Origin: a virus
Reading direction: 5' to 3' (one strand)
Length of the DNA: 61,789 bases
Virus record (IMG/VR): IMGVR_UViG_3300035698_024294
Span: 1 to 61,789 of that record
The notes under the pieces were generated by a model that had not been told where the DNA came from, did not search any database, and worked only from the letters and a program-made list of their open reading frames with translations. Below, in pieces: positions 1-8,106 of this stretch. The stretch's first letter is position 1. Each line of letters starts with the position of its first letter. The translations under genes were made by a program, and so were the position numbers.

Positions 1-299
1 GCTATATTCTCATAGTTACTTTTTAGAGAACTTGAGTTTTTATTCATTTCTTTAATATTAGAAGAAGTTCCGGTTAGTATACCACTAAAACTACTCGCAC
101 TTTTGCTTGATTTATTTATATTATTAGCTATGTTTTTAAAGCTACTATTTAACATGTTAGATTTTTTATTCATATCTTCCATGTTTTTCACAACTTTATC
201 AGCTAAGTTATCAAAACTACCAAGACTTTTTTCAGCTTTATTTAAGTTTTCATCGAGTCCATCTTGTATGTTAAGAAAAAGGTCTACTGAGCCTGCCAT
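1..299 (-). CDS. tape measure-like tail protein, N-terminal part (runs off left edge)
   Basis: An open minus-strand frame starts at ATG 299 behind GGAGATAAT and is still open at base 1, so only about 99 residues are seen. It begins MAGSVDLFLNIQDG and is rich in Asn, Lys and Ser with a heptad-like pattern (NLNKAEKSLGSF, KNMEDMNKKSNML). That composition, an N-terminal position and a place just downstream of a large baseplate-type gene fit the start of a tail length tape measure protein, which sets tail tube length. No diagnostic domain is visible, so the assignment rests on composition and context. A late-type AAAGATAA motif lies 32 bases before the start codon. Confidence 0.5.
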   Translation of the reverse strand, partial: MAGSVDLFLNIQDGLDENLNKAEKSLGSFDNLADKVVKNMEDMNKKSNMLNSSFKNIANNINKSSKSASSFSGILTGTSSNIKEMNKNSSSLKSNYENI

Positions 300-330
300 A
301 TTATCTCCAAAAGGATTTTTCCTGTTTACA

Positions 331-338
331 TTATCTTT
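331..338 (-). promoter_or_regulatory. late-type motif AAAGATAA
   Basis: On the minus strand the sequence reads AAAAGATAATGTAAA, about 32 bases before the ATG of the tape measure-like gene. It matches the GTAAAGATAA-type motif found upstream of other virion-type genes in the window. Confidence 0.4.
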
Positions 339-362
339 TCAATTGAAAAACATTATGACAAA

Positions 363-2309
363 TTATTCGATACCAGTGGTTGGATATCTTTGTACATCCA
401 ATGTAGTTCTAAATCCACTTGAGCTAATAGTATGTGTAATTTTCTTAATAAGATAATAACCAGTTAAATAACTTTGATTTAGTATTTTGTTGTTACTTGG
501 ATTATATTCATTATAGTTTCTATATATATTTAGTCTAATGTAATACTGATAAGGCTGAAGAGTTGCGTCAAATAAATAAAATGGGTCTCCAAGTATTTCA
601 ACATTACCGAAGAATATACCGTCATTCATATTTTGAACTACTTTATCTGCTACTATATTTGCATTACTATCTCCATTATCCTCAACTACTTTATTTACAA
701 GAGTGAAATTATTACTCTTAAGTTGACCTGCAAAAACTTCATTAACATTAGCAGGAGCAGAACCTTCGTTACTATCAGTTTCCTTTGATGGAGTGGAAAT
801 TAAAGCATCTAATTTTTTACCTTTTACTATTATACTTTGATTTAACTGTATGAAATCTAAACTGTTTTTTACATTAAATGCTGTAACAATTGAAGTTGGT
901 GATTGCATATAATCATAACTACGAACATAATCCTGGCTTGTATTATCCAATCTTCTATAGAAAAATCTGATTACTACTATGGTATCAGTATTTGCACCTG
1001 TACCTAAATCTGCAGTTTGTTCATTTACAGAATATGTATATCGTATAGGTTCAAACACAGAAGCATCATAAGTATTATCTACATTATCAATTATAGCTTT
1101 TACTTTTTCAGCATCTGTAATATATTTATTCGTGTCTTTATTTCTTAATATAGTAGGAACTTTACTTGTAAAGTCATTTAACAATTCTTTAACTGACATA
1201 AATTCATTTACAATTTTGTTTGTTCTTTTCCCGCTTTTGTCTATTTCATAGCTTGGTTCTCCGCCTAAAGAAAGACTTATATTTACCCATTTAGAACTTT
1301 CCTCTAAGTCGGACTTATCAGCATCAGATAAACTGTCTGGATAAACATCATCTCCTTCTTCTGGATCTACTGACCATTGAATAGGTAAATCGCTAGGAGA
1401 TCCGTAATCTACGCTTGAACCAATAGCTCTTGAAACACCGTCTGGAAGAATTGGAGTTCCATTTGAGGTATGAGAACCACCCGCTAATGCTCCTTTTACG
1501 ACTTGAACTCTTCCTCCAGTTGCTAAATATAATTGTTGGCCAATACTATTAAACAATTTTTGAGGAGTTCCTTTCATTAAGGCAAATCTTTTTATTATTT
1601 TTGTTTTATCCAAAAATGTATTAGAAATTGATATTCCTTCTACATTAGCAACTAATCCCTTTTGAGTTAAATTAAAATTTACACCCATCATCATGAAATA
1701 TAACCAAGGACTTTTTATATATAAACTATTTTTTTTATTAGAGGTTGTTCTACTTTTCCATTCTGGTGAAGACTTTAATGCTGGTTGGTATACATTAGAA
1801 CCAGATGCTAAATCTGAATATCCAAATCTAACTCGAAAGTTTATATTAGAGCTTGGATTAGGCATAAATTCAAGTATTGAACTTGGAGTAGCATTATTCA
1901 AATTGTTCATTGCAGCTTCATTACCGCCTTTAGTTGCAATCATTGATTTTATTATTATATTTTCAAGTCTCTCTAAGTCTTTATCAAACAATTGCATTTT
2001 ACAATTTTGAACTCCACCATTATCTTCAATAGTTACTGTTTCAAAATAGTTGTCAAACTTTAAAGAGCTTGTATCATCAGAACCAGTCGGAGGTACATAT
2101 CCGTCACTTGCCTGTCTAAATGTAACAGTAGTCCATTCATTTTCTTGAGTTGGAGTTACTGAATTTAAGTTTCTATCGTCAGAAATAACGTTAGTTCTAA
2201 ATTGTATTTCTACCCATGGCGACATAGGTAACATACCAGTAGCGCTTTGGTTTGTACTATTTGCGTTTATCTTAAAGATACTTTCTGCTTTTACTATAGG
2301 TTTTGCCAT
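363..2309 (-). CDS. baseplate hub/tail structural protein
   Basis: A 648-residue protein, start MAKPIVKAES behind AGAGGAAAAT. The N-terminal third has a pattern common in phage baseplate hub proteins: a beta-rich stretch FETVTIEDNGGVQNCKMQLF, then FRVRFGYSD, as in gpD/gp27-like hub domains that cap the tail tube. The C-terminus (FYLFDATLQPYQYYIRLNIYR) is also beta-rich. No membrane segment or enzyme motif is seen. It lies directly upstream of the tape measure-like gene, the usual neighbourhood of hub proteins, and has a late-type motif 17 bases before its start. The fold is inferred; exact baseplate position is unknown. Confidence 0.6.
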   Translation of the reverse strand: MAKPIVKAESIFKINANSTNQSATGMLPMSPWVEIQFRTNVISDDRNLNSVTPTQENEWTTVTFRQASDGYVPPTGSDDTSSLKFDNYFETVTIEDNGGVQNCKMQLFDKDLERLENIIIKSMIATKGGNEAAMNNLNNATPSSILEFMPNPSSNINFRVRFGYSDLASGSNVYQPALKSSPEWKSRTTSNKKNSLYIKSPWLYFMMMGVNFNLTQKGLVANVEGISISNTFLDKTKIIKRFALMKGTPQKLFNSIGQQLYLATGGRVQVVKGALAGGSHTSNGTPILPDGVSRAIGSSVDYGSPSDLPIQWSVDPEEGDDVYPDSLSDADKSDLEESSKWVNISLSLGGEPSYEIDKSGKRTNKIVNEFMSVKELLNDFTSKVPTILRNKDTNKYITDAEKVKAIIDNVDNTYDASVFEPIRYTYSVNEQTADLGTGANTDTIVVIRFFYRRLDNTSQDYVRSYDYMQSPTSIVTAFNVKNSLDFIQLNQSIIVKGKKLDALISTPSKETDSNEGSAPANVNEVFAGQLKSNNFTLVNKVVEDNGDSNANIVADKVVQNMNDGIFFGNVEILGDPFYLFDATLQPYQYYIRLNIYRNYNEYNPSNNKILNQSYLTGYYLIKKITHTISSSGFRTTLDVQRYPTTGIE

Positions 2310-2325
2310 TATTTTCCTCTATACA

Positions 2326-2345
2326 TTATCTTTATGGAAAGATAA
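2326..2345. promoter_or_regulatory. bidirectional late-type motif
   Basis: TTATCTTTATGGAAAGATAA is an imperfect inverted repeat. It gives TAAAGATAA reading left toward the baseplate gene and GGAAAGATAA reading right toward the small gene at 2371, so one short site carries the late-type motif in both directions. Confidence 0.5.
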
Positions 2346-2370
2346 CATTAGTGCTATATAAGGATTTGAA

Positions 2371-2538
2371 ATGAACTTTAAAGAAGTAAGAAAATTAATC
2401 GGTGATAAAGTATCAGCTAAGAAAATAAGAGAAGCGATGAATAAGATATCTCCAGCGGAATTTAGAAAAGAAATGGGCAATAAAGATGGTTCTATGATAA
2501 GCTTAATTAAGAAAAAAATTAAGGCAGCGTCGGAGTAG
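2371..2538 (+). CDS. small basic protein, possible internal protein
   Basis: A 55-residue frame starting MNFKEVRKLIGDKVSAKK and ending KKKIKAASE, with AAGGATTTGAA as ribosome site. It is basic (many Lys) and predicted mostly helical. It is divergent from the baseplate gene and shares its bidirectional late-type motif; its last 20 bases overlap the 3' end of the convergent gene at 2519. The N-terminus resembles other short amphipathic starts of late genes here. No family recognised. Confidence 0.6.
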   Translation: MNFKEVRKLIGDKVSAKKIREAMNKISPAEFRKEMGNKDGSMISLIKKKIKAASE

Positions 2539-3172
2539 CTGACTTTAATGCGCTTATTGGTTTTGAAGCAAGAGTTCGATTTACTCTATCCGCTATTTCA
2601 GTTTTAGAATAAGCAACTTGCACCTTTGTAAATCCTATCTCTTGTGGTTCTAATTGTTTATTTAGAAATTGAATATATGGATCTTGAAATGGGTATACCA
2701 ATTTACCAAGATGAGTCCAGCCGGCAGAAACCATTTTTGGAGCTACTATCATAGAAGTATGATATCTTCTATATGCTGTTCTGATAATTGTAGGTCTATT
2801 TAACTTAAGAAATCTATAAAATAAACGAGGATTCATAACCTGATTACCTTTTTTAATCAGATAAATAGTTCTTGCAAGCCATTGTTTATCTGCAACACTC
2901 ATATAATGAATATTTAATCCATCTGTATAATGACCAGAAATATGAACGAACCTTCTTGGGCCTGAATATAACGTTAGAATTAAAGGTGCTTGGTCATGCT
3001 TAAAGTTAGAGTATCTCATAGAATAAATGCATCCAAAAATTAAAGCTCTGCCTTGAGTGCTTTGCATAGCATAACGTCTATTTCTTAATTTTGCTAGAAT
3101 CCAATTTACAACAGAGATAAAGCATATCCCCAGTGAAATCCGCCAGCGGTTTTTCTTTTTTCTTTGCAGCAT
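2519..3172 (-). CDS. conserved phage protein, probably structural; uncertain 5' end
   Basis: The frame encodes 217 residues. The conserved-looking part starts near residue 36 (MQSTQGRALIFGC) and contains LILTLYSGPRRFVHISGHY, GLNIHYMS and ADKQWLARTIYLIKK, a pattern I associate with an uncharacterised virion-region protein of T4-like phages. The first ~30 residues overlap, in another frame, the end of a GIY-YIG endonuclease (NUMOD1 repeat at 3106-3258), so they are probably not native. Either translation starts at the in-frame ATG at 3067, which has a poor ribosome site, or insertion of the endonuclease replaced the original start. Function unknown. Confidence 0.55.
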   Translation of the reverse strand: MLQRKKKNRWRISLGICFISVVNWILAKLRNRRYAMQSTQGRALIFGCIYSMRYSNFKHDQAPLILTLYSGPRRFVHISGHYTDGLNIHYMSVADKQWLARTIYLIKKGNQVMNPRLFYRFLKLNRPTIIRTAYRRYHTSMIVAPKMVSAGWTHLGKLVYPFQDPYIQFLNKQLEPQEIGFTKVQVAYSKTEIADRVNRTLASKPISALKSATPTLP

Positions 3173-3258
3173 TCTGTTATCTTAGAGTTTGAAGCAATTC
3201 CAGCAAATTCAGCAGCTTCAACTGTTGTATAAAAAATTTTTCCTGTTTCTATACACAT
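3106..3258 (-). pseudogene. detached NUMOD1 tail of the GIY-YIG endonuclease
   Basis: A 50-residue frame from ATG 3258 reads MCIETGKIFYTTVEAAEF...ECCKEK...AGGFHW, a typical NUMOD1 DNA-binding repeat (compare CIETGKKYNSQQEAA in the HNH gene at 35497). It starts inside the stop codon of the GIY-YIG frame (TGATG) and is one base out of frame with it, so a single-base deletion in a GAAAAG tract separated the module. The TGATG overlap could still allow coupled translation. Confidence 0.7.
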
Positions 3259-3851
3259 CACTTTTCTACCTTTATTCCTTTATTCCTTTTAGCTTCTATG
3301 GATTGATTTTTTCCTGTTAATGCTTCTCTAATCTTATCTCTTGTTTCTTGTAAAACTTCGTGACCTATTAATGTTTCTTTAATCTTATTCCTTGTTTCTT
3401 GTAAAACTTCGTGACCAATCATTTTCTTTCTTCTCTTTTCAATTGTTTCTTTAGATTGTTTTTTACCTAAACTTCTTTGTCTATTTGCTTCATTTTGTTC
3501 AGGTGTTGCTTTTCTTCCAGTTAAGGCAGCACTTATTTTATCCTTTGTATCTTGAGTAAACGGTGCATTAAACCCACCTTCAGTTAAGTTATATCCATTT
3601 GGTGATATACAATTCATTTCATTTATATAAAATTTTTCTTTATCGTTTAACTCATCAAAAGTAAAAGCTTCATCTATTACAGAAAAATCAAAATTTTCTT
3701 TTCCGTATTTATGAATAGCGTTTTTTATAAAACTACGCCCAGTCTTACTCTTGCAACAATGCTGGCTCCACCGTCTCTCTGGTTTCTGTATAGTTTGACC
3801 TATATAGACTTTTCCATTGAGTTTATTTTCAATTTTATAGATACAACCCAT
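3258..3851 (-). CDS. GIY-YIG homing endonuclease
   Basis: 197 residues. The N-terminus has the GIY-YIG core: MGCIYKIENKLNGKVYIGQT, then the Arg of PERRWSQH and the Glu of DKEKFYI, and ends with PNGYNLTEGG. Residues ~100-190 carry NUMOD3-type DNA-binding repeats (IGHEVLQETRNKIKE twice, then LTGKNQS). Such genes spread by cutting cognate alleles. The C-terminal NUMOD1 module has been split off by a frameshift (see 3106-3258). It sits between small late-strand genes with 1 base to the upstream neighbour, so it is probably co-transcribed with them. Confidence 0.85.
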   Translation of the reverse strand: MGCIYKIENKLNGKVYIGQTIQKPERRWSQHCCKSKTGRSFIKNAIHKYGKENFDFSVIDEAFTFDELNDKEKFYINEMNCISPNGYNLTEGGFNAPFTQDTKDKISAALTGRKATPEQNEANRQRSLGKKQSKETIEKRRKKMIGHEVLQETRNKIKETLIGHEVLQETRDKIREALTGKNQSIEAKRNKGIKVEK

Positions 3852-3852
3852 A

Positions 3853-4035
3853 TTATCTACTATCTTCTATTTCTTCTTTTAATTCTACCATATAAGTGCC
3901 AGAAGATGACAAACTATTTATAAAACCTGTAAATGACTTCTTTGTTTTTGTGTTTATAACTTCAACTGTTCTATCATCTTCTTTTTCAATGAATTGCCAG
4001 TCGGTTTTGCCAATTACTATTTTTATTAAATCCAT
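3853..4035 (-). CDS. small hypothetical protein
   Basis: 60 residues, MDLIKIVIGKTDWQFIEKED..., acidic C-terminus. The start codon follows the stop of the upstream gene without a gap, so it is translated as part of the same minus-strand operon. A short beta-rich pattern is visible; no family recognised. Confidence 0.5.
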   Translation of the reverse strand: MDLIKIVIGKTDWQFIEKEDDRTVEVINTKTKKSFTGFINSLSSSGTYMVELKEEIEDSR

Positions 4036-4293
4036 TTATTTGCCTCTTTTGGCCATACTTCTCTTTCGTCTGGCATTTATTTGGGCTCTCTTTCCTTTCA
4101 TTCTACGAGCTGCTTTCTTGCCTGATAATCTTCTTTTTCTTATTTCACTTGGACTCATTCTTACTTCTTTTCGTTGTCCGTCATTATTAAGAACTCTATA
4201 TCCTTCACGGCTGGAAGTATATCTAATCTTCCACTTACCCTTTCTAATTACTCTCTCTTTTTCCATCATTTCCAGTATTTGCTTAAGTTTCAT
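4036..4293 (-). CDS. small very basic late protein
   Basis: 85 residues if it starts at MKLKQILEMMEK (ATG 4293, behind GAAGG). The frame is open further upstream, but that part overlaps the divergent gene at 4357 and looks non-native. The C-terminus is extremely basic (KRRLSGKKAARRMKGKR, RRKRSMAKRGK), suggesting nucleic acid binding, for example DNA condensation in the head. The N-terminal helix fits the capsid-targeting-like pattern seen in other late genes. A GTAAAGATAA motif is 18 bases upstream of the start. Confidence 0.65.
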   Translation of the reverse strand: MKLKQILEMMEKERVIRKGKWKIRYTSSREGYRVLNNDGQRKEVRMSPSEIRKRRLSGKKAARRMKGKRAQINARRKRSMAKRGK

Positions 4294-4310
4294 AGTTAAT
4301 CCTTCAGTAG

Positions 4311-4320
4311 TTATCTTTAC
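4311..4320 (-). promoter_or_regulatory. late-type motif GTAAAGATAA
   Basis: A perfect GTAAAGATAA on the minus strand upstream of the basic protein gene at 4036-4293. Confidence 0.5.
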
Positions 4321-4356
4321 AATAAGCCTAACCCATATATAACAATAGATAATCTT

Positions 4357-5268
4357 ATGGAGAATAACTTGAAGAAAAAAACTAAAGATGATTTTATAAT
4401 AGAAGCAAATAAAATTCATAATAATAAATATGACTATAGTTTAGTTGAATATAAAAATAATAGAACTAAAGTTAAAATTATATGTCTTAAACATGGCGTA
4501 TTTAAAAAGTCTCCAGATAGTCATATCAATCAAAAACAAGGGTGTCCTTTATGCAATAAAATGAAAATATTTAATAAAGATGACTTTATAATAGAAGCAA
4601 ATAAAATTCATAATAATAAATATGATTATAGTTTAGTTGAATATATAGGTTCTAAAATGAAAGTTAAAATTATATGTCCTAAGCATGGAATATTTGAACA
4701 AGTAGTTAATAATCATATTCATCAAAAACAAGGATGTCCTTTATGCTATGGTAATAATAGAAAAACTAAAAATGATTTTATAGCAGAAGCAAATAAAGTT
4801 CATAATAATAAATATGATTATAGTTTAGTTAAATATAAAAACAATAAAACTAAAATTAAAATTATATGTTCTAAGCATGGAATATTCGAACAAGCTCCTC
4901 AAGATCACTTAAAAGGAAGTGGATGCGCTATTTGTAATTCATCAAAGGGAGAAATTAAAATAATAAATTTTTTAGAAAAAAATAATATTGATTTTAAAAC
5001 TCAAAAGACATTCGATGAATGTAAAGATAAGTATAAATTAAGATTTGATTTTTATTTACCTAATAGTAATTCATGTATTGAATATGATGGAATTCAACAC
5101 TTTAAACCTATTTCTTTTTTTGGTGGATACGAAGCGCTAAAGAAAATTAAAAATAGAGATGACATTAAAAACTCGTACTGTAAAGATAATAATATTAGCT
5201 TATTACGAATAAAATATAATGAAATTATAGAAAATAAACTACTGAATTTTATCCGTAAAGGTAATTAA
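4357..5268 (+). CDS. VSR-like (EDxHD) homing endonuclease with zinc-ribbon repeats
   Basis: 303 residues. Three near-identical ~65-residue repeats begin DDFIIEANKIHNNKYDYSL, each followed by a CxKHG...H...GCPLC zinc ribbon (DUF723-like DNA-binding units). The C-terminal ~90 residues form a Vsr/PD-(D/E)xK-like nuclease: LRFDFYLPNSNSCIEYDG followed by IQHF, as in the I-Bth0305I (EDxHD) family. This family is linked to fractured genes and intron mobility. It lies free-standing between the basic protein gene and the late gene at 5292. The ribosome site is weak. Confidence 0.8.
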   Translation: MENNLKKKTKDDFIIEANKIHNNKYDYSLVEYKNNRTKVKIICLKHGVFKKSPDSHINQKQGCPLCNKMKIFNKDDFIIEANKIHNNKYDYSLVEYIGSKMKVKIICPKHGIFEQVVNNHIHQKQGCPLCYGNNRKTKNDFIAEANKVHNNKYDYSLVKYKNNKTKIKIICSKHGIFEQAPQDHLKGSGCAICNSSKGEIKIINFLEKNNIDFKTQKTFDECKDKYKLRFDFYLPNSNSCIEYDGIQHFKPISFFGGYEALKKIKNRDDIKNSYCKDNNISLLRIKYNEIIENKLLNFIRKGN

Positions 5269-5291
5269 AAGAAATGCTTCAGGAGAAAAAA

Positions 5292-5789
5292 ATGAAACTT
5301 AACGACCTATTAGAAGAAATTAAATTCGGAAAAGAATTTGTAGATTCTAAAAATACAATAAAAGAAATAAATGATTTTATGGATGAAGATTTCAACATTT
5401 TCCTTGCAGGCAAACGGTCTGAATCTCTATTGGAAAGTTGTGATAACAAAAAATCGTTTATTAAGAAATTAGAGAGAGCTACAAGAAACTATGTAGAATT
5501 TGAGAATAAACTTTTAGAAGGAAGAACTGTATCTTCTGTATATGCTAAAATGAAAATCGATTCTATAGTAGAAGATGTTAATGCAGCGGTCATAGAATTA
5601 GATAAAAACCCAAAAGTTTTACGAGAATCTAACAAGGAAGCTATTGCAAAGTCAATCGCAACTTTAGAATATGGTATAACGCTTTTAGGTGAATCTACAG
5701 TTTCTGGCAAAAGAAAAATCAAAGAAGCAAAAGCTACGCTTCAGGCTTTTGTAAATAAAGAAACAAATATTATTAAAGAAACAGTCTAA
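5292..5789 (+). CDS. late helical protein, candidate internal head protein
   Basis: 165 residues from ATG 5292 (ribosome site AGGAGAAAAAA); an earlier ATG at 5274 is less well placed. Mostly charged helices. The N-terminus MKLNDLLEEIKFGKEF is strikingly like the start of the HExxH protein at 47886 (RLNDYLIELKIGK), and LEE followed by IKFG fits the [LI]-x-E cleavage pattern of T4-type capsid-targeting sequences. It ends just before a bidirectional terminator. Function unknown. Confidence 0.65.
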   Translation: MKLNDLLEEIKFGKEFVDSKNTIKEINDFMDEDFNIFLAGKRSESLLESCDNKKSFIKKLERATRNYVEFENKLLEGRTVSSVYAKMKIDSIVEDVNAAVIELDKNPKVLRESNKEAIAKSIATLEYGITLLGESTVSGKRKIKEAKATLQAFVNKETNIIKETV

Positions 5790-5802
5790 AAGAATATTAC
5801 CT

Positions 5803-5835
5803 AAAAAAAAGACATCCAATTGGATGTCTTTTTTA
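5803..5835. terminator. bidirectional terminator
   Basis: A-tract, stem GACATCC, loop AATT, stem GGATGTC, T-tract, between convergent genes. The same hairpin with the same flanks recurs at 26314-26346. Confidence 0.9.
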
Positions 5836-5850
5836 TTGCTTTTTTATAAT

Positions 5851-7503
5851 TTAGAATGTAACATTCTCGATAATTATATTTTTTAATGAAACACTTTCAT
5901 TAGTTACTGGTGCTTCTTTCTTGCTGCCAACTGCTTTTTCTATCTCTTTATTCACAGCTTCAATCATTAACGTTTTAAAATAACCCATTACTTTTACTTT
6001 ATTTTTAGAATATTCTTTCTTAGCTGCTTCAAGTTCATCTAATCTTGCTATTTGTTTAGCAAGTCCAGGAACTCTTGCTAAGAACTCTGCTTTTTTAATT
6101 TTATCTTCTTTCTTTCTTCCCTTCATTACCTTAAGAGATTTAACTCTTTTTGAAATAGGAACAAGAGCTTTATATTCTTCTCTCATTTTCTTAGGCATAA
6201 GACCAAATAATCCCATTCCACCAGCGTTTGTAATACCAGCATGTCCACCCATTTCTTCATCTACTATATTAAAAGCCCATTTATTATATTTTGTCTCAAA
6301 CTTCTTTTTAACTTCACCGAAGACTTTCTTCATAATTTCGACAAGGTTGACTTTATCTTTAACTTCTTTAGGAGCTTCTGGACTAAGTGATACTTGGAAG
6401 AATCCCATCCCGCTCCAGCTTCTCATCATAGCAAAATATTTCTTTACGTCTGGATCGTCATTAGGAACTGTAAATCCAAGATATCGTGATGGTTGTTTTG
6501 AACCGCTTAAATCTGAAAGAACTACATACTTTCCTGCTTTTGCAAAATATTTATCTTTATCTGCAAAGTCTTTAACATTCTTTTCCTTAAGGTTTTCAGG
6601 AGTATTTACAAATTTTGCTTGCGTTCCTTTCTTAACATCAAGAGCAAAGCTTTTGAAACCTTTCTTTATTAGTTCATTACGAACTTCATCAGCAAGCTTT
6701 TGATTAGGAACTTTTTTATTAAGAGCACCTTGACCTTTTACCTGAAGATTGATAGCATCTGCTAATTTCTTGGCATATGTATTCATAGAAAGTAAAGAGT
6801 CTCCACTATTTTTAATAAATAATGCAACTGCTTTTCTATGTTTTCTTCCTCTTGCAAACTGCGATAAGTTTATAAAAAGATCACCAATTAGTTTTAATTT
6901 TTTACTATCTGATTTCTCAAGACCAAGAGACTTGGTTAAACTTTCTCTGAATGTTGCTGAGTCTGCATCTGAAAATGCAAGAACTGCTTTAGCATCAACA
7001 CCCTTTGTAACATTTTTGGTAGCAAGGTGTTCTGTGTCTGATTTGAACTCAGTAGCACCAGTTTTACCACCACCTTTAGTTATTGGATCGTCTGATTCAT
7101 GATGATCAGACTGAAAGTTCACAGCTCCTGCTTTCATAGCAGTTTTTACTTTATCTCCAAACTTTGTAAATCTATCAAAGTCTACTACTAATACCATCTG
7201 GTTAGGATCTGACTTTAAGATTTTCTCTACATAATCTGGTTTAGAACTATCTGTAACTTCAGTAGAGGTTATTCTACTATCAATTATTTTACCAATTTCT
7301 TTATCGGACTTGTTTGGATTTTCTTTTCTGAACTGTTTGAACACTTGATTGTGAATTTGTTTACGAGCCATTTTGGCAGAACCTAAGCCATCTGCGTCGT
7401 CATGATGTAAAATCTTAAACGCTTTTGTTCCAGCAGGAATTCTTATACCTGCTTCAGTAAGTAATTCTATCTTAGAGGATTCTAAAATATTATTAATATC
7501 CAT
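5851..7503 (-). CDS. DHH-family phosphoesterase, possibly virion-packaged
   Basis: 550 residues. DHH motifs in order: HHDDADGLGSA (residues ~33-43), VLVVDFD (~105), QSDHHESDD (~133), and far downstream GGHAGITNAGG, which resembles the DHHA1 GGHxxAxG motif. Family members (RecJ, NrnA, exopolyphosphatase) are metal-dependent phosphodiesterases or phosphatases on nucleic acid, nanoRNA, cyclic dinucleotides or polyphosphate; the substrate here cannot be read. Unusually, the DHH domain follows an N-terminal extension, MDINNILESSKIELLTE, then AG, which fits a T4-like capsid-targeting peptide. It shares a late-type promoter with the gene at 7503-7859, which it overlaps by one base. Confidence 0.8.
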   Translation of the reverse strand: MDINNILESSKIELLTEAGIRIPAGTKAFKILHHDDADGLGSAKMARKQIHNQVFKQFRKENPNKSDKEIGKIIDSRITSTEVTDSSKPDYVEKILKSDPNQMVLVVDFDRFTKFGDKVKTAMKAGAVNFQSDHHESDDPITKGGGKTGATEFKSDTEHLATKNVTKGVDAKAVLAFSDADSATFRESLTKSLGLEKSDSKKLKLIGDLFINLSQFARGRKHRKAVALFIKNSGDSLLSMNTYAKKLADAINLQVKGQGALNKKVPNQKLADEVRNELIKKGFKSFALDVKKGTQAKFVNTPENLKEKNVKDFADKDKYFAKAGKYVVLSDLSGSKQPSRYLGFTVPNDDPDVKKYFAMMRSWSGMGFFQVSLSPEAPKEVKDKVNLVEIMKKVFGEVKKKFETKYNKWAFNIVDEEMGGHAGITNAGGMGLFGLMPKKMREEYKALVPISKRVKSLKVMKGRKKEDKIKKAEFLARVPGLAKQIARLDELEAAKKEYSKNKVKVMGYFKTLMIEAVNKEIEKAVGSKKEAPVTNESVSLKNIIIENVTF

Positions 7504-7859
7504 TACTCATCATCCTCTTCTGGTTCTTCTGCTTTAACCACTCTTATTTCTTTCTTAAAGGTTTTTTCTATTTCTTCTTCAACTACTTTAAGTTTTTCTT
7601 TAGCTATTGAGTGAAGTTTTCCCATATCTACAGTTTTTTCTTGTTCTGTTTTTTCAGCAGGTGTCATATTATTAGAATTATAACCATAATAATTAATTCG
7701 TTCTGCATCAGCCTGTATGAATTTTAACTCTCTAAGTAAGGAACTAAAAGCACCTATGAGTCTTGATTCAGCGCTCATTGTTTTCGCCTGACTTATTTCT
7801 GATTCATTCAAACCAACACCAGAATAATTTTTCATTTCTTGTATTAATTTTTTTGACAT
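7503..7859 (-). CDS. hypothetical late protein, acidic C-terminus
   Basis: 118 residues, start MSKKLIQEMKNYSG behind AGGAGAACGAT. Helical, ends EEPEEDDE. It is first in a two-gene operon with the DHH phosphoesterase (ATG overlap) under a GTAAAGATAA motif. No family recognised; it may be a partner or scaffold-like protein. Confidence 0.6.
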   Translation of the reverse strand: MSKKLIQEMKNYSGVGLNESEISQAKTMSAESRLIGAFSSLLRELKFIQADAERINYYGYNSNNMTPAEKTEQEKTVDMGKLHSIAKEKLKVVEEEIEKTFKKEIRVVKAEEPEEDDE

Positions 7860-7896
7860 ATCGTTCTCCTAAATACTTACATGTTTCTTTATATTA

Positions 7897-7906
7897 TTAT
7901 CTTTAC
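7897..7906 (-). promoter_or_regulatory. late-type motif GTAAAGATAA
   Basis: A perfect GTAAAGATAA on the minus strand followed by TAATATAAAG, about 38 bases before the gene at 7503-7859. Confidence 0.5.
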
Positions 7907-7934
7907 TGTAACAAAATATACTGTTTACTCAAGT

Positions 7935-7984
7935 AAAGCAAAATTTTGCTTTGACGACAAGCAAAATTTTGCTCGTTAATAATA
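7935..7984. repeat. paired AT palindromes, possible operator
   Basis: Two perfect palindromes, AAAGCAAAATTTTGCTTT (7935-7952) and AGCAAAATTTTGCT (7960-7973), centred 23 bases apart between divergent late genes. The second plus the following CGTTAATAATA recurs exactly at 52717-52741. The spacing (about two helical turns) suits binding of paired dimers of a regulator. Confidence 0.6.
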
Positions 7985-8106
7985 TAGTGGAGAAAATAGA
8001 ACTACTAGTAGGAGAGAAATATTTTGCTTAACTCAACTTTAACAAATAAAAATTATTCAGGAAAGGTAGGTCATATATAACAGTAGAAAATAAGGAGAGC
8101 TATTGC

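Noticed and set aside
103-456. Plus-strand frame at the left end
   Set aside because: Antisense of the tape measure-like gene and the end of the baseplate gene; Phe/Leu-rich with no ribosome site.
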